Assembly (NCBI GenBank): GCA_028572035.1
Contig: JAPVWE010000006.1
Coordinates: 1-15,192, forward strand
Length of the DNA stretch: 15,192 nucleotides
Direction: 5' to 3'
Source of the DNA: Desulfobacteraceae bacterium
GTDB taxonomy: Bacteria > Desulfobacterota > DSM-4660 > Desulfatiglandales > B25-G16
Part shown: one piece after another, positions 12,626-15,192 of the stretch
How positions within the stretch are numbered: position 1 is the stretch's first letter
Layout: every line of letters begins with the position of its first letter
The notes under the pieces: model-generated
What the model saw: only the letters and a program-made list of their open reading frames with translations
Told to the model about the DNA's origin: nothing
Database searches by the model: none
Translations under genes and position numbers: made by a program

Positions 12626-13678
12626 ATGGCAGAATCGAAAATGAAGAATAGATACGCAGAGGCAGGGGTAGACATAGAGGCTGGTAAAAGATTTGTGAAG
12701 ACTATAAAACCGATAATAAGCAAGACATTTAAATCACATGTTATGAGCGATATAGGTGGTTTTGCCGGTCTTTATTCCCTTGATTTGGGAAATATTAACA
12801 AACCTGTTCTTGTTTCCTCTACTGATGGGGTAGGCACAAAGTTGAAGATAGCCTTTATGCTTGATAAGCATGATACTATTGGAATAGACCTGGTAGCCAT
12901 GTGCGTTAATGATATCCTCGCACAGGGTGCAATCCCCCTCTTTTTTCTTGATTACCTTTCAATGGGTAAACTCAATCATGACATAGCCATAGAGATAGTA
13001 AAGGGTATCTCAAGAGGTTGCAAGGAGGCCAAGTGTGCCCTGATCGGTGGGGAGACGGCTCAAATGCCTGGATTTTATGCCCAAAACGAATATGATCTTG
13101 CGGGGTTCATCACGGGAATAGTAGATGCTGATCAGATCATTGACGGCAGTGAGATAGCTATTGGACACCGGTTGATCGGAATAAGCTCCAGTGGGCTTCA
13201 TAGCAATGGCTATTCTCTGGTCAGAAGGATATTCTTCGACGGGCTCAAGATGTCTGTTAATGATTATGTTGATGAATTTGGCCGAACAGTCGGGGAAGAA
13301 TTGCTCGAGCCAACAAAGATCTATGTCAAAATCGTAAGCTACCTGATAAAGAACTTTCAAATATTCGGCATCTCCCACATAACCGGTGGTGGAATAACAG
13401 AGAACCTCCCCAGAATCCTACCCACCAATTGCCGGGCGGTAATTAGCAGATCTTCGTGGACACAACAACCTATCTTTCACTTTGTCAAGAAGGCTGGAAA
13501 TATCACTGAAGAAGAGATGATGAGGACCTTCAACAATGGTATGGGTCTGATAATTATCGTCGCTGAAAAGGATGTCCAGGATGTTGTGCAACAGATTCAG
13601 GCAATGGGTGAAACCACATACCAGATAGGATGGATAGAGGAAAGGGGTCAGAACTCTGCACTGAAATTTATCGATTGA
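12626..13678 (+). CDS. purM: Phosphoribosylformylglycinamidine cyclo-ligase (AIR synthetase)
   Basis: PurM closes the imidazole ring in purine synthesis, converting FGAM plus ATP to aminoimidazole ribonucleotide. The 350-residue length is normal. Motifs are YAEAGVDI (10-17), DGVGTK (67-72), GIDLVAMCVNDILAQGA (86-102), GGETAQMPG (141-149), ISSSGLHSNGYSLVR (186-200) and HITGGGITENLPRILP (251-266), all as expected for the ATP-binding PurM/PurL superfamily. ATG 12626 follows GGAGGG by 10 bases; an in-frame ATG at codon 6 is less well placed. It is the first gene of the plus-strand operon and diverges from alaC. No other purine-synthesis gene is in the window, though the folD and ade products touch purine metabolism. 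Confidence 0.97.
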   Translation: MAESKMKNRYAEAGVDIEAGKRFVKTIKPIISKTFKSHVMSDIGGFAGLYSLDLGNINKPVLVSSTDGVGTKLKIAFMLDKHDTIGIDLVAMCVNDILAQGAIPLFFLDYLSMGKLNHDIAIEIVKGISRGCKEAKCALIGGETAQMPGFYAQNEYDLAGFITGIVDADQIIDGSEIAIGHRLIGISSSGLHSNGYSLVRRIFFDGLKMSVNDYVDEFGRTVGEELLEPTKIYVKIVSYLIKNFQIFGISHITGGGITENLPRILPTNCRAVISRSSWTQQPIFHFVKKAGNITEEEMMRTFNNGMGLIIIVAEKDVQDVVQQIQAMGETTYQIGWIEERGQNSALKFID

Positions 13679-13689
13679 GGTTATAATCT

Positions 13690-14142
13690 TTGTCTGTCTT
13701 GATAAGCAGTTGCCTCCTTGGCATCGGGTGCAGATACGACGGGAGTCACAGCCGGGTTGAAGAGATTATTAAAAAGGCACAAGAGATGCATCTTATACCT
13801 ATCTGCCCTGAACAGTTAGGCGGCTTACCCACTCCCCGGGCACCATCAAGCATTGTCAAGGGTGATGGAAAGGCAGTCGTTGCGGGACACGCAAAGGTAA
13901 TAAACTCTTTGGGAGAGGATGTAACAGGGGCCTTTATGAAGGGGGCTCGGGAGACCCTTAAACTGGCGAAAATAGCAGGCGCAGAGAAAGCTATTCTGAA
14001 AAGTAACAGTCCCTCCTGCGGCCTTAATACCCCTTATTGTGAGACAGATACTGGATATGGTCTTGGCGTAACAGCAGCCCTCCTTCTCAGTGCTGGCATC
14101 GAGGTAATTGAAATAGATCCAGAGGGAAAAGTCAGGATTTGA
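13690..14142 (+). CDS. DUF523 family protein
   Basis: This 150-residue cytosolic protein matches DUF523 (YbbK-like) from end to end. Signatures are ISSCLLGIGCRYDG (5-18), ICPEQLGGLPTPRAP (38-52) and LKSNSPSCG (103-111). The conserved cysteines Cys8, Cys14, Cys39 and Cys110 could hold a metal or an iron-sulfur cluster, but that is inference; the family's role is not established. The start is TTG 13690, with GAGG nine bases upstream overlapping the purM stop region. No ATG is available before the SSCLLG motif. It lies 11 bases after purM and overlaps the next gene, so it belongs to that operon. Confidence 0.86.
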   Translation: MSVLISSCLLGIGCRYDGSHSRVEEIIKKAQEMHLIPICPEQLGGLPTPRAPSSIVKGDGKAVVAGHAKVINSLGEDVTGAFMKGARETLKLAKIAGAEKAILKSNSPSCGLNTPYCETDTGYGLGVTAALLLSAGIEVIEIDPEGKVRI

Positions 14143-15192
14143 TCAAAATTCTTAAGGCGCAGCTTGACCTAAGATTCTCCCAATGGATAGCATATCTTAT
14201 CGGGTTCTCACTTTTTCTCAATGCAGGAGATGCATGCTCTGCCAGCGTGGAGACTGATTGGGAAAAAAAGTCAGGACCTATCTCTATTGTAAATCAATCC
14301 CCCATTCAGCTCCTTTTTCTCCAGGCAATCCCTGATAGTGCCGAAACCCTGCCGAAAGGTCAAAGCTCTTTAAGGCTTAATACCACCATTACCAATACTC
14401 TCCTTTCCCAAACATCAGAAAACTACACGGGTGTGGTAGATATGGAAATGATCAGGACATCCCTGGAATTACAGTACGGGGTCTTGCCAGGGGTTGAAGC
14501 AGGTATCTCACTTCCCTTTGTTTACAGTTACTCTGGCTTCATGGATGAAATTATTCTGGATTTTGAAGAATCTTTCTTTGACAGTACAAGGACGGTGAGG
14601 GTGCACCAGGAAGCATACAAATATGAATACTATATCAAAAAGGATAACAAGCCTCTCATCTCAGGCAAGAAGAGATGTTCAGGTATAGGTGACCTGGTCT
14701 TGAGGGTAAAGGGAGAGATATGGGATGAGGGAAGAACACTACCCGGTCTCAGCGCACGGGTAGCCTTTAAGGTGCCGACCGGAGAGAAAGATAGAGCATT
14801 GGGAAGTGGAGAGCCTGATTATGGTTTTGGCCTCTTGCTACAAAAAGATATCAAAGCGTTAACTGTCTATTTAAACGCCGATGTTATCTTTCCCGGGGAT
14901 GCCTTTGACCAAGAAGACGTATCACTGAGGGAGTTCTATGAGGTTATGCTTGGGCTAGAATACAAGGTGAGTTCACGGATGTCTTTTTTGGCGCAGGTAA
15001 ACTATGTAACCAGGCCATTTAAGGACACAGGTCTTCAGATGCTGGACAGAAGGATATATGATCTTTTGTTGGGCATACATTATCTCACAGAAGGCGGCAT
15101 ATTTGTTCAAGGAGGGGCAATAGAAGATATCAATAAATCCTGGGAGGCCGGGGCTGATATTACCTTTTTTCTGAACGTGGGGAAAAACTTCT
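14139..15192 (+). CDS. DUF3187 family outer-membrane protein, 3' end off the window
   Basis: An open frame runs from TTG 14139 to the right edge without a stop (351 codons plus one base seen). It overlaps the DUF523 stop by four bases (TTGA). The N-terminus looks like a signal peptide: basic residues, hydrophobic WIAYLIGFSLFLNAG, then a likely cleavage after ACSA near residue 37. The mature part starts around SGPISIVNQSPIQLLFLQA. It then has alternating beta segments with phrases such as GVEAGISLPFVYSYSGFMD, ARVAFKVPTGEKDRALGSG and FLNVGKNF, which match DUF3187, a predicted outer-membrane beta-barrel of unknown function in Proteobacteria. No ATG occurs in frame early on. The TTG start is inferred from the signal peptide and overlap. 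Confidence 0.75.
   Translation, partial: MIKILKAQLDLRFSQWIAYLIGFSLFLNAGDACSASVETDWEKKSGPISIVNQSPIQLLFLQAIPDSAETLPKGQSSLRLNTTITNTLLSQTSENYTGVVDMEMIRTSLELQYGVLPGVEAGISLPFVYSYSGFMDEIILDFEESFFDSTRTVRVHQEAYKYEYYIKKDNKPLISGKKRCSGIGDLVLRVKGEIWDEGRTLPGLSARVAFKVPTGEKDRALGSGEPDYGFGLLLQKDIKALTVYLNADVIFPGDAFDQEDVSLREFYEVMLGLEYKVSSRMSFLAQVNYVTRPFKDTGLQMLDRRIYDLLLGIHYLTEGGIFVQGGAIEDINKSWEAGADITFFLNVGKNF

Overview
The window reads as a chromosomal segment of a moderate-GC deltaproteobacterium (Desulfobacterota), quite possibly of a sulfate-reducing lineage. The clearest marker is the adenylate kinase at 7435-8127. Its LID domain carries the Cys-x5-His-x15-Cys-x2-Cys metal site known from Desulfovibrio adenylate kinases instead of the usual four-cysteine finger. 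The homoserine dehydrogenase / phosphoglycerate-mutase-like / AlaC-type aminotransferase cluster, the DUF3187 protein and the many dispersed intergenic repeats fit the same assignment. No phage genes, transposases, CRISPR arrays, rRNA or tRNA genes were seen.

Layout. Positions 1-185 hold the start of a minus-strand gene that leaves the window. 186-619 has no intact gene, only an 8-bp tandem repeat and a stop-interrupted coding remnant. 620-2398 (minus) is an adenine deaminase family enzyme. 2399-2794 holds divergent promoters and a 123-bp nested palindromic element. 2795-3250 (plus) is a YhcH/NanQ-family sugar anomerase, facing folD (3369-4277, minus) across a hairpin terminator. 4278-4610 is a divergent intergenic region with a second repeat element. 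4611-5423 (plus) is a SAM hydroxide adenosyltransferase. 5424-5666 is repeat-filled.

From 12363 down to 5667 six minus-strand genes form a probable operon: AlaC-type aminotransferase, homoserine dehydrogenase, a phosphoglycerate-mutase-like protein (proposed homoserine kinase), a YbgC-type thioesterase, adenylate kinase and a nucleotide-sugar dehydrogenase. The first three suggest amino-acid metabolism, with Hom and the mutase-like protein giving homoserine and then O-phosphohomoserine for threonine. The last three make a looser set. Divergently, purM (12626-13678), a DUF523 protein (13690-14142) and a DUF3187 outer-membrane protein (14139 to the right edge) form a tightly packed plus-strand operon.

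Most genes are housekeeping. The least ordinary content is in the gaps: degenerate 7-, 8- and 9-bp tandem arrays that run up to or into stop codons, and three different nested inverted-repeat elements. Functional points of interest are the non-canonical homoserine kinase candidate and the metal-binding adenylate kinase. I did not find convincing evidence of a new multi-gene system.
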